Positions 17,624-27,154 of a DNA stretch of 64,000 nucleotides are shown piece after piece (within the stretch, counting starts at the first letter, position 1; each line of letters opens with the position of its first letter). The DNA is from AM-1111 sp046302135. GTDB lineage: Bacteria > Bacteroidota > Bacteroidia > B-17B0 > Aurantibacillaceae. The notes under the pieces were generated by a model that saw only the letters and a program-made list of their open reading frames with translations, made no database searches and was not told the DNA's origin. Position numbers and translations under genes: made by a program. The stretch covers positions 39,817 to 103,816 of the forward strand of contig JBKCIQ010000047.1 in assembly GCA_046302135.1 (NCBI GenBank), given 5' to 3'.

Positions 17624-19789
17624 TTAGGCTTTAATACCGATTAAGGTAACATCATCCACTTGTTCAAGCTCACCTTTCCAGTTTTCAAATTCAGATTTAA
17701 TTTTCTCGTGTTGTTTGCTCATTGGTAAATCTGAAATAGCGAATAAAAATTCTTTCAACTTCGCATATTTATATTTTTTTCCTTTAGGTCCGCCAAACTG
17801 ATCGGGCATCCCGTCGGTGAGGGTGTAAATAACATCTCCTTTTAAGAGCTCAATTTCATTTTGTAGGAAAGGAATTGTGTCGCGTTCGTGTTTGCCAACG
17901 GGCATTTTATCCGGCTTGATTTCGACAAGCTCAGCCAATCCCTTTTCGTTTTTCCTAATAATCCAAATTGGATTATTGGCCGCGGCGTAAGTGATTTTAT
18001 TCTTTGCTTTATCAAATACAATTAAAGAACAATCCATACCATCTTTTCCTCCCTCCGAACTTCCGTCGTTTTTAAGTCTGCTAATGATGATTTTTCGAGT
18101 TAGGTTAAGTATTTCATTGGTTTCATTGGTAATTGAAGAAGCTTTTTCCAGCGATGAAATATTGAGTATACTCATGATCGCTCCGGGAACGCCGTGACCT
18201 GTGCTGTCGGCAGTACACAGGGTAAAATTTCCGTTGGAAAGTTTTGTTCCCCAGTAAAAATCACCACTTACCACATCTTTGGGTTTAAAGAATACAAAAT
18301 AATCTTTCAGGTGTTCATCTAAAATGGTTTTGGTTGCAAGAAAACTTCGTTGAATGCGTTCGGCATAATTGATAGAGTCTGTGATTTCCTTATGCTTTTC
18401 TTCAATTAATGTTTTTTGTTCTGTTATTAATGCATTTTGTTTTCTCGTCTTTTTACGGCTTTTAAATATCCAAAAAAGAAATGCAGATAAAATTATTAAA
18501 CCGCCAATAAAAGAATAATTGATGATTTTTTGTTTTTTAATTTTATCTTCTTTCTCTGATATAAGCTGATCGCTTAGCTCTCTTTCCTTAGCACTTTTTT
18601 CTAATTCATAATTTACCTGAGTGTTTTCTAATTTGTTTTTCATTTTCAGTAAATAATCCATCACGCTATCGTAAAGACGACTGTGTAATTCCTTATAGAA
18701 ATAGGCACTTTTAAAGTCATTTAGTTTCGCGTATGTTTCAGACATCCCCTTATAAAAACCAAAATTTATTTTCAGTTGATTGAGGTTTTCATAAATTTTT
18801 TCAGCCTTTTTGTAAAATTGAATAGATAAATTGTATTGTTCTTGGTTTCGGTAAGTAAGTGCAATTTGCTCGTAACTCCAAGCTAAAATTTCAGAATCTT
18901 TTGGTGTTTGAAAATATTTTGAGGCTAGAAAATAGTTCTCAAGTGATTTATTTAAATTCTTCTGTTTATAGAATATTTCTCCAATACGCATATATGAATC
19001 ACCCACGCCTGAACTGTCTTTAAGTATAAGAGATATTTTTCTTGACTCTTCGTGATAAAAAAGTGCCGTTTCATAATTCTTTTCCATCAAATAAGTATCT
19101 CCCATATAATAATATGTTGCGCCAACATTAAACGTGTCATTATCGCTTTTATAAATCTTTAAGGCTATATTAAAATTGCTTAATGTTTTTTCATATTTTT
19201 TTTCAATTTCATAAGCTTGTCCAATCATTATAGAGCAGTCTGCAATGAGAGATTTTTTATTAATTTTTTTATATTGATTGATTGCCATATTTAAATTCTC
19301 AATAGCCGCTTCCGGATTTTTTAAGCTTAAATAGTTGTTTCCAATGATGTAATAACAGTCTGCAATTCCTTTAGTCCGCTTTAGGTTTTCAAAGATCTTT
19401 AATGAAATTAAAAGATGTGAAATTGACTTATCTATTGCCAACAGACCTTGATATGTATAAAGATATCCAATTTGTAAATTAGCTTTTGCTGTACCTATCT
19501 CATAATTAATTTTTGATGAAAGTTCGAGCGCCTTATTAGAAAATTCTAAGGATTTTATGGTGTCATTGCTTTCTAAGTATTTATCACTTAATTTATAGTA
19601 TAAATTAAATTTATTCGTATCCTCTTTTGCAATTTTTATTGAATCCAATAATTCCTTTATTCTTTTTTTTGAGTGTTGAGCATCTGTAGAAAAGGAAAAG
19701 ATAAATGCCAAGAAAAAAACTATGAGCCTTATATAGAAAGCTTTTTCTTTAGTATTATAGTTATTATTTAACTTTTCTTTATTGTACAA
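17624..19789 (-). CDS. TPR sensor protein with SpoIIE-type PP2C phosphatase domain (paralogue)
   Basis: 721 aa with the same order as the neighbouring gene: export signal (the first 15 residues are Lys/Asn-rich, then a hydrophobic core), TPR repeats up to about residue 370, one membrane helix (YSFIGGLIILSAFLFWIF), a short linker with ITDSINYAERIQ, and a SpoIIE domain with GDFYW, ADSTGHGVPGA and LTDGMPDQFGG. The two genes are 77 bases apart in tandem, and the phosphatase halves are clearly more alike than the TPR halves. It starts 10 bases after the stop of the AMP nucleosidase gene, so co-transcription is possible. Confidence 0.87.
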   Translation of the reverse strand: MYNKEKLNNNYNTKEKAFYIRLIVFFLAFIFSFSTDAQHSKKRIKELLDSIKIAKEDTNKFNLYYKLSDKYLESNDTIKSLEFSNKALELSSKINYEIGTAKANLQIGYLYTYQGLLAIDKSISHLLISLKIFENLKRTKGIADCYYIIGNNYLSLKNPEAAIENLNMAINQYKKINKKSLIADCSIMIGQAYEIEKKYEKTLSNFNIALKIYKSDNDTFNVGATYYYMGDTYLMEKNYETALFYHEESRKISLILKDSSGVGDSYMRIGEIFYKQKNLNKSLENYFLASKYFQTPKDSEILAWSYEQIALTYRNQEQYNLSIQFYKKAEKIYENLNQLKINFGFYKGMSETYAKLNDFKSAYFYKELHSRLYDSVMDYLLKMKNKLENTQVNYELEKSAKERELSDQLISEKEDKIKKQKIINYSFIGGLIILSAFLFWIFKSRKKTRKQNALITEQKTLIEEKHKEITDSINYAERIQRSFLATKTILDEHLKDYFVFFKPKDVVSGDFYWGTKLSNGNFTLCTADSTGHGVPGAIMSILNISSLEKASSITNETNEILNLTRKIIISRLKNDGSSEGGKDGMDCSLIVFDKAKNKITYAAANNPIWIIRKNEKGLAELVEIKPDKMPVGKHERDTIPFLQNEIELLKGDVIYTLTDGMPDQFGGPKGKKYKYAKLKEFLFAISDLPMSKQHEKIKSEFENWKGELEQVDDVTLIGIKA

Positions 19790-19800
19790 TTTCTATGAAA

Positions 19801-20571
19801 TCAAAACCTCAAATGTTTAACACTTAATCCTTGTTTCTCGAGCTCCTTCAAAGAATCTATTGCAATTTGCAGGTGTTCCTTTAAAAATGATCCGGTTACT
19901 TTTTTATCGCTCTCTTCAGTTTTTACTCCTTCGGGAATCATTGGCTGATCACTCACCAACAGCAACGCGCCTGTCGGAATTTCATTATGAAATCCAACTG
20001 AAAAAATGGTTGCGGTTTCCATGTCTATAGCCATGGCACGAATGCTCCTCAAATATTCTTTAAACTCTTCGTCGTGCTCCCATACTCTTCTGTTGGTGGT
20101 GTATACTGTTCCGGTCCAATAATCTTTGTTTGCTACTCTTATCGTATAAGAAATTGCTTTTTGTAAATTAAAAGCTGGTAAAGCCGGAACCTCAGGCGGA
20201 AAATAATCATTGGATGTTCCTTCTCCTCTAATCGCGGCGATAGGCAGAATCAAGTCGCCTATGTTGTTTTTCTTTTTCAGACCTCCACACTTACCTAAAA
20301 ACAAAACCGCTTTTGGTTCAATGGCACTAAGCAAATCCATGACCGTTGCGGCTGTAGCACTGCCCATTCCGAAATTGATGATGGTAATACCGTCTGCCGT
20401 AGCATTCATCATGGGCCTATCTTTACCCCTAATTTCCACACCGTGTTTTTCAGCAAAAATTTCAACATAGTTGGAAAAATTTACAAGAATTATGTATTTG
20501 CCAAAATCTTTTAGCTCGGTTCCGGTGTATCGCGGTAACCAATTGTGAACGATTTCTTCTTTTGTTTTCAT
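19801..20571 (-). CDS. amn: AMP nucleosidase
   Basis: 256 aa. It hydrolyses AMP to adenine and ribose 5-phosphate in purine salvage. The nucleoside phosphorylase fold is shown by INFGMGSATAATVMDLL, VLFLGKCGGLK and the substrate-contacting AIDMETATIFSVGF. It is the short form without the N-terminal extension of the E. coli enzyme, which is what Bacteroidota usually have. An alternative within the same superfamily is another purine nucleosidase or phosphorylase. It is divergent from the HsdR-N-type gene, with about 50 bases between starts. Confidence 0.85.
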   Translation of the reverse strand: MKTKEEIVHNWLPRYTGTELKDFGKYIILVNFSNYVEIFAEKHGVEIRGKDRPMMNATADGITIINFGMGSATAATVMDLLSAIEPKAVLFLGKCGGLKKKNNIGDLILPIAAIRGEGTSNDYFPPEVPALPAFNLQKAISYTIRVANKDYWTGTVYTTNRRVWEHDEEFKEYLRSIRAMAIDMETATIFSVGFHNEIPTGALLLVSDQPMIPEGVKTEESDKKVTGSFLKEHLQIAIDSLKELEKQGLSVKHLRF

Positions 20572-20623
20572 CGGAGGAAAGATTTTGAATTTTATCTTTG
20601 TCCAAATTTACAAATTCACACCT

Positions 20624-21079
20624 TTGATTCAGTTAAATTTCCCTCAATATTCATTTCGATTCAGAAAAAATAAAAATGGCGAAGACGAAATTTTCGATCG
20701 TGTTAGGAAAAAATATGTTGCTTTAACTCCTGAGGAGTGGGTGAGACAGCATTTACTTGAATATTTAATTCAGGACAGAAAATTCCCGCTTTCATTATTG
20801 TCTGTAGAGAAGCAATTAAAACTTAATTCAACAACAAAAAGAACTGATGTTTTGGCTTACAATAGTTCTTTGACGCCGATTGTATTGGCGGAGTGTAAGG
20901 CACCTGAAGTGAAACTAGACATGGATGTATTGAATCAAATTTTGAGATACAATCTGGTTTTTAATGTATCTCATTTGGTTGTTACCAACGGATTACAGCA
21001 TTTTGTTTTTGTTAAAGAATCGGGTTCGGAAAGCTGGAAACAGGCCGATGAATTTCCCTTTTACCTCCAATTGAGCTGA
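20624..21079 (+). CDS. Solitary HsdR N-terminal-type (PD-(D/E)XK) protein
   Basis: 151 aa from the TTG at 20624. A longer reading from TTG 20585 would run through a TATCTTTG promoter-like box at 20593-20600, and the shorter start fits how I remember homologues beginning (hydrophilic, then NFPQYSFRF). The nuclease-like core is KRTDVLAYN followed by VLAECKAPEV, which matches the D and ExK of the PD-(D/E)XK fold. No methylase, specificity or motor subunit is nearby, so it is not evidence of a restriction system. Such stand-alone proteins recur in Bacteroidota; function unknown. Confidence 0.75.
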   Translation: MIQLNFPQYSFRFRKNKNGEDEIFDRVRKKYVALTPEEWVRQHLLEYLIQDRKFPLSLLSVEKQLKLNSTTKRTDVLAYNSSLTPIVLAECKAPEVKLDMDVLNQILRYNLVFNVSHLVVTNGLQHFVFVKESGSESWKQADEFPFYLQLS

Positions 21080-21201
21080 AAAACTCCTTAAGGCTTGCAA
21101 ATTTGCGACGAATTGCTCATTAGCTTTTCTAAATTTTACCTGGCTTTTAAGTCTAATTCTTAAGGAATTATTCTATATTTACTGATTACAATTTAAACAG
21201 A

Positions 21202-24054
21202 ATGAAAAATAATTACACTTTTCAGATAGGCATTGTTGCTGCATTATTTTTTGCTTCCTCAATTTTGGGGCAAAAAAATAATTTGAATTCAAATCAAACT
21301 AAATTTTTTAAACTGGACCCATCATTAAAATCTGATGATTACCTTTCTCGAAATGTCATACTGCAGGTAAAAAGCACATACCGAAATATTTGTGGTGTAA
21401 CAGACATTAATCATCAAAAGTTTCAGGCTGTAATGCAACAATTTGGTGTACAGAACTTAAAAAAGAAATTTCCAAAACACACTCCTCCCGCAACAGAAGT
21501 AAACGAAAGAGGACAGCGTTATGCAGATTTGTCCCTTATCTACGAATTTAGTTTTACTACCGGATCTTCCTTAGAAAAAGTCATCAATGCCTGTTTAGCA
21601 ACCGGAATTTTAGAATGGGCTGAACCTCATTACGTTCCAAAGGCGGGACTAACTACCAATGATCCACAGGCTACTAACGCTGCGCAGTATAACATCTATA
21701 AAATTAAGGCCGCAGGTACCGGTACTACAGGATGGAACATTTCTACAGGAGACACTAATGTTGTGATAGGAATTACAGACACCGGCTGGGATCCTGCACA
21801 CCCTGACCTAAATGATAACGTTAAACGTAACTACGCAGACCCTATTAATGGGTTAGATGATGATGGTGATGGATTTATTGATAATTTCTTAGGTTGGGAT
21901 GTTGGCGAGGATGATAACAATGCTACCTATGGTTCTTGTGGAAGCTGCTGGCATGGTGTTCACGTTGCGGGCACAGCAGCTGCAGAAACCAACAATAGTA
22001 CAGGTGTTGCCGGTGTGGGATATAACTGTAAATTTCTTCCTGTTAAAATTGCTGATGCAAGTGGTGCTTTGGTTTCAGCTTATGATGGAATTACTTATGC
22101 CGCAGATCATGGATGTCAGGTAATAAATTGTTCATGGGGAGGGCCCGGTGGAGGAAATTTTGGGCAGACAGTAGTAACCTATGCAACAGTAAACAAAAAC
22201 TCTTTGGTTATTGCATCTGCAGGAAATGATGGGGCTGAAGTAACCAATTATCCTGCCGCCTATGATTATGTTATCTCAGTTGCCAACACCAATAATTCAG
22301 ATGCAAAATCCTCCTCCTCTACTTACGCGTTAAGTGTTGACGTATCTGCGCCTGGAACAAATATCTTGTCAACGGTTCCAAACAGCAGTTATCAAAATTC
22401 AACAGGAACATCAATGGCTGCACCCTGTGTTGCAGGAGCCGCAGGCGTGGTAAAAGCTTTTTACCCAAGTTACACCGCACAGCAAGTTGGAGCAAGATTG
22501 AAACAAACAGCAGATAATATTTACACGGTTACAGGTAATAATGCTTACCTGAACAAACTTGGAACGGGCAGGATAAATTTATACCGAGCACTTACAGATC
22601 CGGTTACACCTTATTTAAGTATTATAGACCACACAGTTACAGACAACAATGATAACGCGTTTGTAATTGGAGATACACTTTTTATAACAGCCGATTATAT
22701 CAATTATTTTGGTTCTACGGGAAATGTTACTGCAACACTGGCTCCTTCAGGAACTAATTTGACTACAATTGATAATTCCACAACGCTTGGCGTTATTGGT
22801 CAAAATCAAACGGTAAACAATAATCAGGACCCATTCAAGTTTAAGATTAATACAGGTACTCCAGTTAATACAGTAATCACCTTTACGCTTTCAATGACTG
22901 ATGGCACTGTTAGTGCATCAAATTTTTTCAGTGTAACAGTTAACGTTGATTACATACATATTGCAATAAATGATATTGCAACTACGGCCACAAGTAAAGG
23001 AAAAATAGGATATAATGACGCTTCTCTTACTGTTGGAAACGGCTTTAAATATAATGGAACACAATTAATGGCTGAAGGCGGATTTATGTGTGGGTCTTCT
23101 GCGACAAAAGTTTCGGATTGTGTGCGTGATGCATCAGGAACTGCCGCTGATTTTAATACGGTAACAAATATTTCTGAGGTAGTTCCTTCCGTATTTTCTG
23201 AATTTGATTTAACAGGAAAATTCAATGATGCCGCCGCAACTTCTCCAATGAATCTTATAGTAACGCACAACGAATATGCCTGGTCTACTCCCGGCAACAC
23301 CAAATATGTTATTTGGGAATACAAGATTAAAAACAATGCAACAACTACTCTGAATAATTTTTACGCAGGTATTTTTGCCGACTGGGATATTGATGGGACC
23401 ACTTATGCTCAAAATAAGGCGATGTATGATGCTACAAACAAAATGGGGTACATATATCACACAGCAACCGGTGGGCTTTATGCAGGGATAAAATTATTAA
23501 CCTCAACCGCGGCACCAAATTTCTATGCTCTTGACAATGCGGCAGGCGGCGGTGGAGGAGTAGATCCAAATACTGGCGGGTACACAACTGCTGAAAAGTA
23601 CACAACACTTTCAACTCAAAGACTACAGAGTAGTAATAACGTAGACGCAATGGAAGTAATGGGTACAGGTCCTTATTCCATTCTAGCAGGTGATACCATA
23701 ACAGTTGCTTTTGCGCTACTTGCAGGAGATGATCTTTCAGATCTACAGAATAGCGCTGTTAATGCTCAAATTTCATACGATGGTATAATTCTTTCCAAGA
23801 AAGATGATTTTAAAAACTATGGAATCTCCATTTATCCAAACCCTAATCAAGGTATGATTACCGTTGAGTTTTCAGATTTAAATGAAGTTGGGATCCTGGA
23901 ATTTTTCAATTTAATGGGGCAAAAAGTATTTTCTTTGGAAACCCAAGGAAATAAAACCACAGTTGCTACTTCTGGCTGGGTACCAGGAACATATTTTTGC
24001 AAATTCTCAGGACAAAAAGGTACAGTTGTAAAAAAACTTATTGTTGAGAATTAA
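21202..24054 (+). CDS. Secreted subtilisin-like (S8) serine protease with T9SS sorting domain
   Basis: 950 aa. A signal peptide ends near ILGQ (about residue 24). An inhibitor-like propeptide follows (about 50-150). The catalytic domain has Asp193 (ITDTGWD), His251 (HGVHVAG), oxyanion Asn342 (ASAGND) and Ser404 (GTSMAAP), all intact. After about residue 470 come beta-sandwich regions. The last 75 residues, starting GISIYPNPNQG, are a type A T9SS sorting domain, so the protein should be exported across the outer membrane and either released or anchored. It is monocistronic with a TATATTTA box upstream. Confidence 0.92.
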   Translation: MKNNYTFQIGIVAALFFASSILGQKNNLNSNQTKFFKLDPSLKSDDYLSRNVILQVKSTYRNICGVTDINHQKFQAVMQQFGVQNLKKKFPKHTPPATEVNERGQRYADLSLIYEFSFTTGSSLEKVINACLATGILEWAEPHYVPKAGLTTNDPQATNAAQYNIYKIKAAGTGTTGWNISTGDTNVVIGITDTGWDPAHPDLNDNVKRNYADPINGLDDDGDGFIDNFLGWDVGEDDNNATYGSCGSCWHGVHVAGTAAAETNNSTGVAGVGYNCKFLPVKIADASGALVSAYDGITYAADHGCQVINCSWGGPGGGNFGQTVVTYATVNKNSLVIASAGNDGAEVTNYPAAYDYVISVANTNNSDAKSSSSTYALSVDVSAPGTNILSTVPNSSYQNSTGTSMAAPCVAGAAGVVKAFYPSYTAQQVGARLKQTADNIYTVTGNNAYLNKLGTGRINLYRALTDPVTPYLSIIDHTVTDNNDNAFVIGDTLFITADYINYFGSTGNVTATLAPSGTNLTTIDNSTTLGVIGQNQTVNNNQDPFKFKINTGTPVNTVITFTLSMTDGTVSASNFFSVTVNVDYIHIAINDIATTATSKGKIGYNDASLTVGNGFKYNGTQLMAEGGFMCGSSATKVSDCVRDASGTAADFNTVTNISEVVPSVFSEFDLTGKFNDAAATSPMNLIVTHNEYAWSTPGNTKYVIWEYKIKNNATTTLNNFYAGIFADWDIDGTTYAQNKAMYDATNKMGYIYHTATGGLYAGIKLLTSTAAPNFYALDNAAGGGGGVDPNTGGYTTAEKYTTLSTQRLQSSNNVDAMEVMGTGPYSILAGDTITVAFALLAGDDLSDLQNSAVNAQISYDGIILSKKDDFKNYGISIYPNPNQGMITVEFSDLNEVGILEFFNLMGQKVFSLETQGNKTTVATSGWVPGTYFCKFSGQKGTVVKKLIVEN

Positions 24055-24111
24055 AATATTGCATGACGTCTTTTACCCCACTTAACACCCATCTTGTCCG
24101 TTCATATATCC

Positions 24112-24145
24112 TTTGATTGCTGAATGCTAAGCAAAATTAATTTTG
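24112..24145 (+). promoter_or_regulatory. Promoter of the TonB-dependent receptor gene
   Basis: TTTG at 24112-24115 and TAATTTTG at 24138-24145 are separated by 22 bases, close to the Bacteroidota consensus. The start codon follows only four bases after the second box, so the transcript would be leaderless or nearly so. Confidence 0.55.
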
Positions 24146-24149
24146 TCGA

Positions 24150-26648
24150 ATGAAAAAATTTTTATCGTTAACCATTCTTATTCTTTCCAGCTTTTTCCTT
24201 AAGGCCCAGTTTCCAAATATGGGTGGAGGAGGAGGTAAAATGAACATACCTGCAATAGCAAAAGTTTTCGGAAAAGTTGTTGATGCTAAAACAAAAAAAC
24301 CAATAGAGTATGCCTCTGTAGCAATTCTTTGGTTCAGTAAAGACAGTGTAGTTGCAGGCCAGGTGACCAAAGGCAATGGAGAATTTCTTTTTGAAAACAT
24401 GTCATTTGGTGGATTCAGAATTAAAATAACTTTCTTAGGTTACAAAAGTTATGTTGAAAAATTTTACCTCAACTTTAGCCCTCTTGAAAAAGATTTAGGA
24501 AATATTGAATTACATCCCGATGAGAGTTTGCTAAATGAAGTAACAGTTGTTGGCGAGCAAAATAGCCTTACACTAGGTATTGACAGGAAAACGTATAATG
24601 TAGACAAGGATTTGTCTGCGAAGGGAGGAACAGGTATCGACGCAGTAAAAAATGTTCCCGGTGTGTCTGTAGATGCAGATAACAATGTTACACTTCGTAA
24701 TCAGAGTGTAATGATTTTGATTGATAATCGCCCGACCACCTTAACCCTTCAGCAAATACCTTCTGACCAAATAGAAAGAATAGAAGTAATAACCAATCCT
24801 TCGGTCAAATATGATGCATCAACTACCGGTGGTATCCTTAATGTTATTTTGAAAAAAAACAGCAAGCCGGGATATAATGGAATGGTAATGACAAGTGTTG
24901 GTACAGGCAATCGATACATGGGTATGGCCAATCTCAACATAAAAGAAAATCCTTTCAATTTCTTCATGATGTATTCATTTAATTATGGATCCAATACTTC
25001 AAGCGGTTATACCGGAAGGGTAAACAATACTCCTGGCATAGGTGGCATTTCCTCATTTGACCAGTGGAATTCTATTTTAATGACCAATCAGTTTCAATTT
25101 GGAAGATTTGGCATGGATTATAACATCAACAACAGAAACTTAATAACACTGTCTGGAAATTTCGTTAGTGGAGATTTTAAGTCAGGCGATGATCAGCTGT
25201 TTGGTGTTTACGATGTTAACAATAATGCTCTAGTTTACGGTAATAGATACAACGACCAGTTCCATGGATTTAAGAATTACACCGGACAACTTCAATATAA
25301 AAAAACATGGCCCAAGGCAGGTAAAGAATTGACATCTGATGTTATGTACAATTATATGGAAGGCGGTGGAGGATACAATTTCACCACAAAAAATTATGCC
25401 GCAGGATCTTTACTTCCGGAAAATCCTGAAGTTCAAAAGAATGAAAATTTTGCTGGCTCCCATATGGTTAATGCTCAAATAGATTATGTAAATCCAATTA
25501 GCGAAAATAAAAAAGTTGAGTGGGGAGTAAAGACAAATTATACTACTAATACGAGTGATAATCATACTTTCAATTATCGTTATTCAGATGGATCTTTTGC
25601 TGAAGATTCAGTTATGACTAACCTTTATAAAATTGATAACATGATCAACGGTGCGTATGTCAACTATTCAGCTAGTAAGGGAAAATTTGGTTATCAGGGA
25701 GGGTTAAGGTTCGAACAATCATATTACGCAGGAACCATTCTAAATAAAGATTTAAAATTTTCCTATGAGTATCCAAAGGGAATTGACAACTTAATGAATG
25801 CTTTATTCCCCGCAATTTATCTTTCCTACAAGTTCAAGGGGCAGGAAGTTCAGGCAAACTTTTCCCGTAAAATCAATCGTCCAAACTTTTTTCAGTTGAT
25901 GCCCTTCGTTATGTTCAGTGATAAATTTAATTTTCGAATTGGTAATCCTCAGTTGACCCCGGAGTTTATCAATATGGCTGAAGTAAACTATTCTCTTAAA
26001 TATAAAAAGTTAGATTACCTCACTTCTTTTTATGGAAAATACATTGAGCAACCAATTACCAACGTTGCCTATCCTTTAGCTACCGATCCAAATGTTTTGG
26101 TTAATACCTCTGTTAACGGTAAAAACAGTTACAATTACGGTTGGGAGAATACATTCAAGTTTACAGTATTTAAAAATTTAAGTGTTACATCCAATACCAA
26201 TGTTTATTACATGACCATCAACTTTACGAATTCGAATAACGAATTGATTTACAATGATGGGTTTACCTGGATGACCAAGTTGAACATGAGTTATAAATTT
26301 AAAGGAGACTGGACCTTACAGGCAAACGGAACTTATGAAGCTCCAAAAATATTGCCACAGGGTAAAACATTAGAATTCTATTTTTTCGACCTTTCTCTCA
26401 ACAAGATGGTTGACATGAAGTACATCTTTAATCTTTCGGTGAGTGATGTAATGAATTCTAAAATTATGGGGTCTTATTTCTATACTCCTGATTACACTCA
26501 AAAGCTTTCCAGGAGACGAGAGACACGTTTTATTCGTTTTTCCTTCACATGGCTTTTCGGAAAGTTTGATACTTCTATATTCAGACGTAAGCCCGGTAAA
26601 GGAGACATGCAAATGATGGGCGGAAGCAGAGACGGCTTGGATTATTAA
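24150..26648 (+). CDS. TonB-dependent receptor-like outer membrane beta-barrel protein
   Basis: 832 aa. A signal peptide is followed by a Gly-rich stretch and a carboxypeptidase-regulatory-like beta-sandwich (about 35-115; KVFGKVVDAKTKKPIEYASV). A plug domain (about 120-215) includes TGIDAVKNVPGVSVD and IERIEVITNPSVKYD. The remainder is a beta-barrel of the outer-membrane family-3 kind ending in aromatic residues and basic loops. No SusD partner is adjacent, so it is not an obvious polysaccharide utilisation locus. The ligand is unknown. Members of this subgroup often lack a clear TonB box. Confidence 0.87.
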   Translation: MKKFLSLTILILSSFFLKAQFPNMGGGGGKMNIPAIAKVFGKVVDAKTKKPIEYASVAILWFSKDSVVAGQVTKGNGEFLFENMSFGGFRIKITFLGYKSYVEKFYLNFSPLEKDLGNIELHPDESLLNEVTVVGEQNSLTLGIDRKTYNVDKDLSAKGGTGIDAVKNVPGVSVDADNNVTLRNQSVMILIDNRPTTLTLQQIPSDQIERIEVITNPSVKYDASTTGGILNVILKKNSKPGYNGMVMTSVGTGNRYMGMANLNIKENPFNFFMMYSFNYGSNTSSGYTGRVNNTPGIGGISSFDQWNSILMTNQFQFGRFGMDYNINNRNLITLSGNFVSGDFKSGDDQLFGVYDVNNNALVYGNRYNDQFHGFKNYTGQLQYKKTWPKAGKELTSDVMYNYMEGGGGYNFTTKNYAAGSLLPENPEVQKNENFAGSHMVNAQIDYVNPISENKKVEWGVKTNYTTNTSDNHTFNYRYSDGSFAEDSVMTNLYKIDNMINGAYVNYSASKGKFGYQGGLRFEQSYYAGTILNKDLKFSYEYPKGIDNLMNALFPAIYLSYKFKGQEVQANFSRKINRPNFFQLMPFVMFSDKFNFRIGNPQLTPEFINMAEVNYSLKYKKLDYLTSFYGKYIEQPITNVAYPLATDPNVLVNTSVNGKNSYNYGWENTFKFTVFKNLSVTSNTNVYYMTINFTNSNNELIYNDGFTWMTKLNMSYKFKGDWTLQANGTYEAPKILPQGKTLEFYFFDLSLNKMVDMKYIFNLSVSDVMNSKIMGSYFYTPDYTQKLSRRRETRFIRFSFTWLFGKFDTSIFRRKPGKGDMQMMGGSRDGLDY

Positions 26649-26749
26649 TCTATACTCAACAAATCTCCTTATTCATTATTTAGTTTTTGGCTAATTTAGC
26701 AAGGTAGAAATTTCTAAACAAAAGATTTTATTTGCTGAATTTTATTTCA

Positions 26750-27154
26750 ATGAAAGATGAAGTGTCAAATAGTATGATTGTGGAATGGAATTCAATATCC
26801 AAGTATTTAGTCGGGGAAATACCTACAGAGGATAAATTCATAATCATATTTTTAAATGCAAATCAAAATTTAGATTTCAGTTCAAGTCAAAAGGAAATTA
26901 AAATATTTAATAAAGCCATCAATAATCCATGGCTGTTACCACATTTGGATGCGGCGCTTGCTTTGGGACAAAATAATTCTTTACTGAGAAAAAAAATATT
27001 ATTGGTCTTTTCTATTCTTGAAACTTCTAAAGAATATCATGCGGAATTTTCAACCGTACCTAGATCTCGATTTTATTGGCTAAAAATTATTTTTTTCGGA
27101 ATTAGAGCAGTTTCCAGATTGATAATAGGAAAAATAATTTTATTGTTTTTATGA
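26750..27154 (+). CDS. Small protein with C-terminal membrane helix, coupled to GMC oxidoreductase
   Basis: 134 aa from the ATG at 26750; a TTG six codons earlier is possible. The N-terminal 95 residues look helical and soluble. The C-terminus is hydrophobic and basic (two stretches from about residue 103, ending IGKIILLFL). Its TGA overlaps the ATG of the oxidoreductase gene (ATGA), which points to translational coupling. By position it may be an accessory or membrane anchor subunit, comparable to the small subunit of gluconate-type dehydrogenases, but I see no sequence match to that family. Confidence 0.6.
   Translation: MKDEVSNSMIVEWNSISKYLVGEIPTEDKFIIIFLNANQNLDFSSSQKEIKIFNKAINNPWLLPHLDAALALGQNNSLLRKKILLVFSILETSKEYHAEFSTVPRSRFYWLKIIFFGIRAVSRLIIGKIILLFL

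Noticed and set aside
20585..21079. Restriction-modification system
   Set aside because: Only an isolated HsdR-N-type domain is present; no methylase, specificity or motor gene is nearby.
24150..26648. Polysaccharide utilisation locus
   Set aside because: There is no SusD-type lipoprotein or glycoside hydrolase next to the TonB-dependent receptor.
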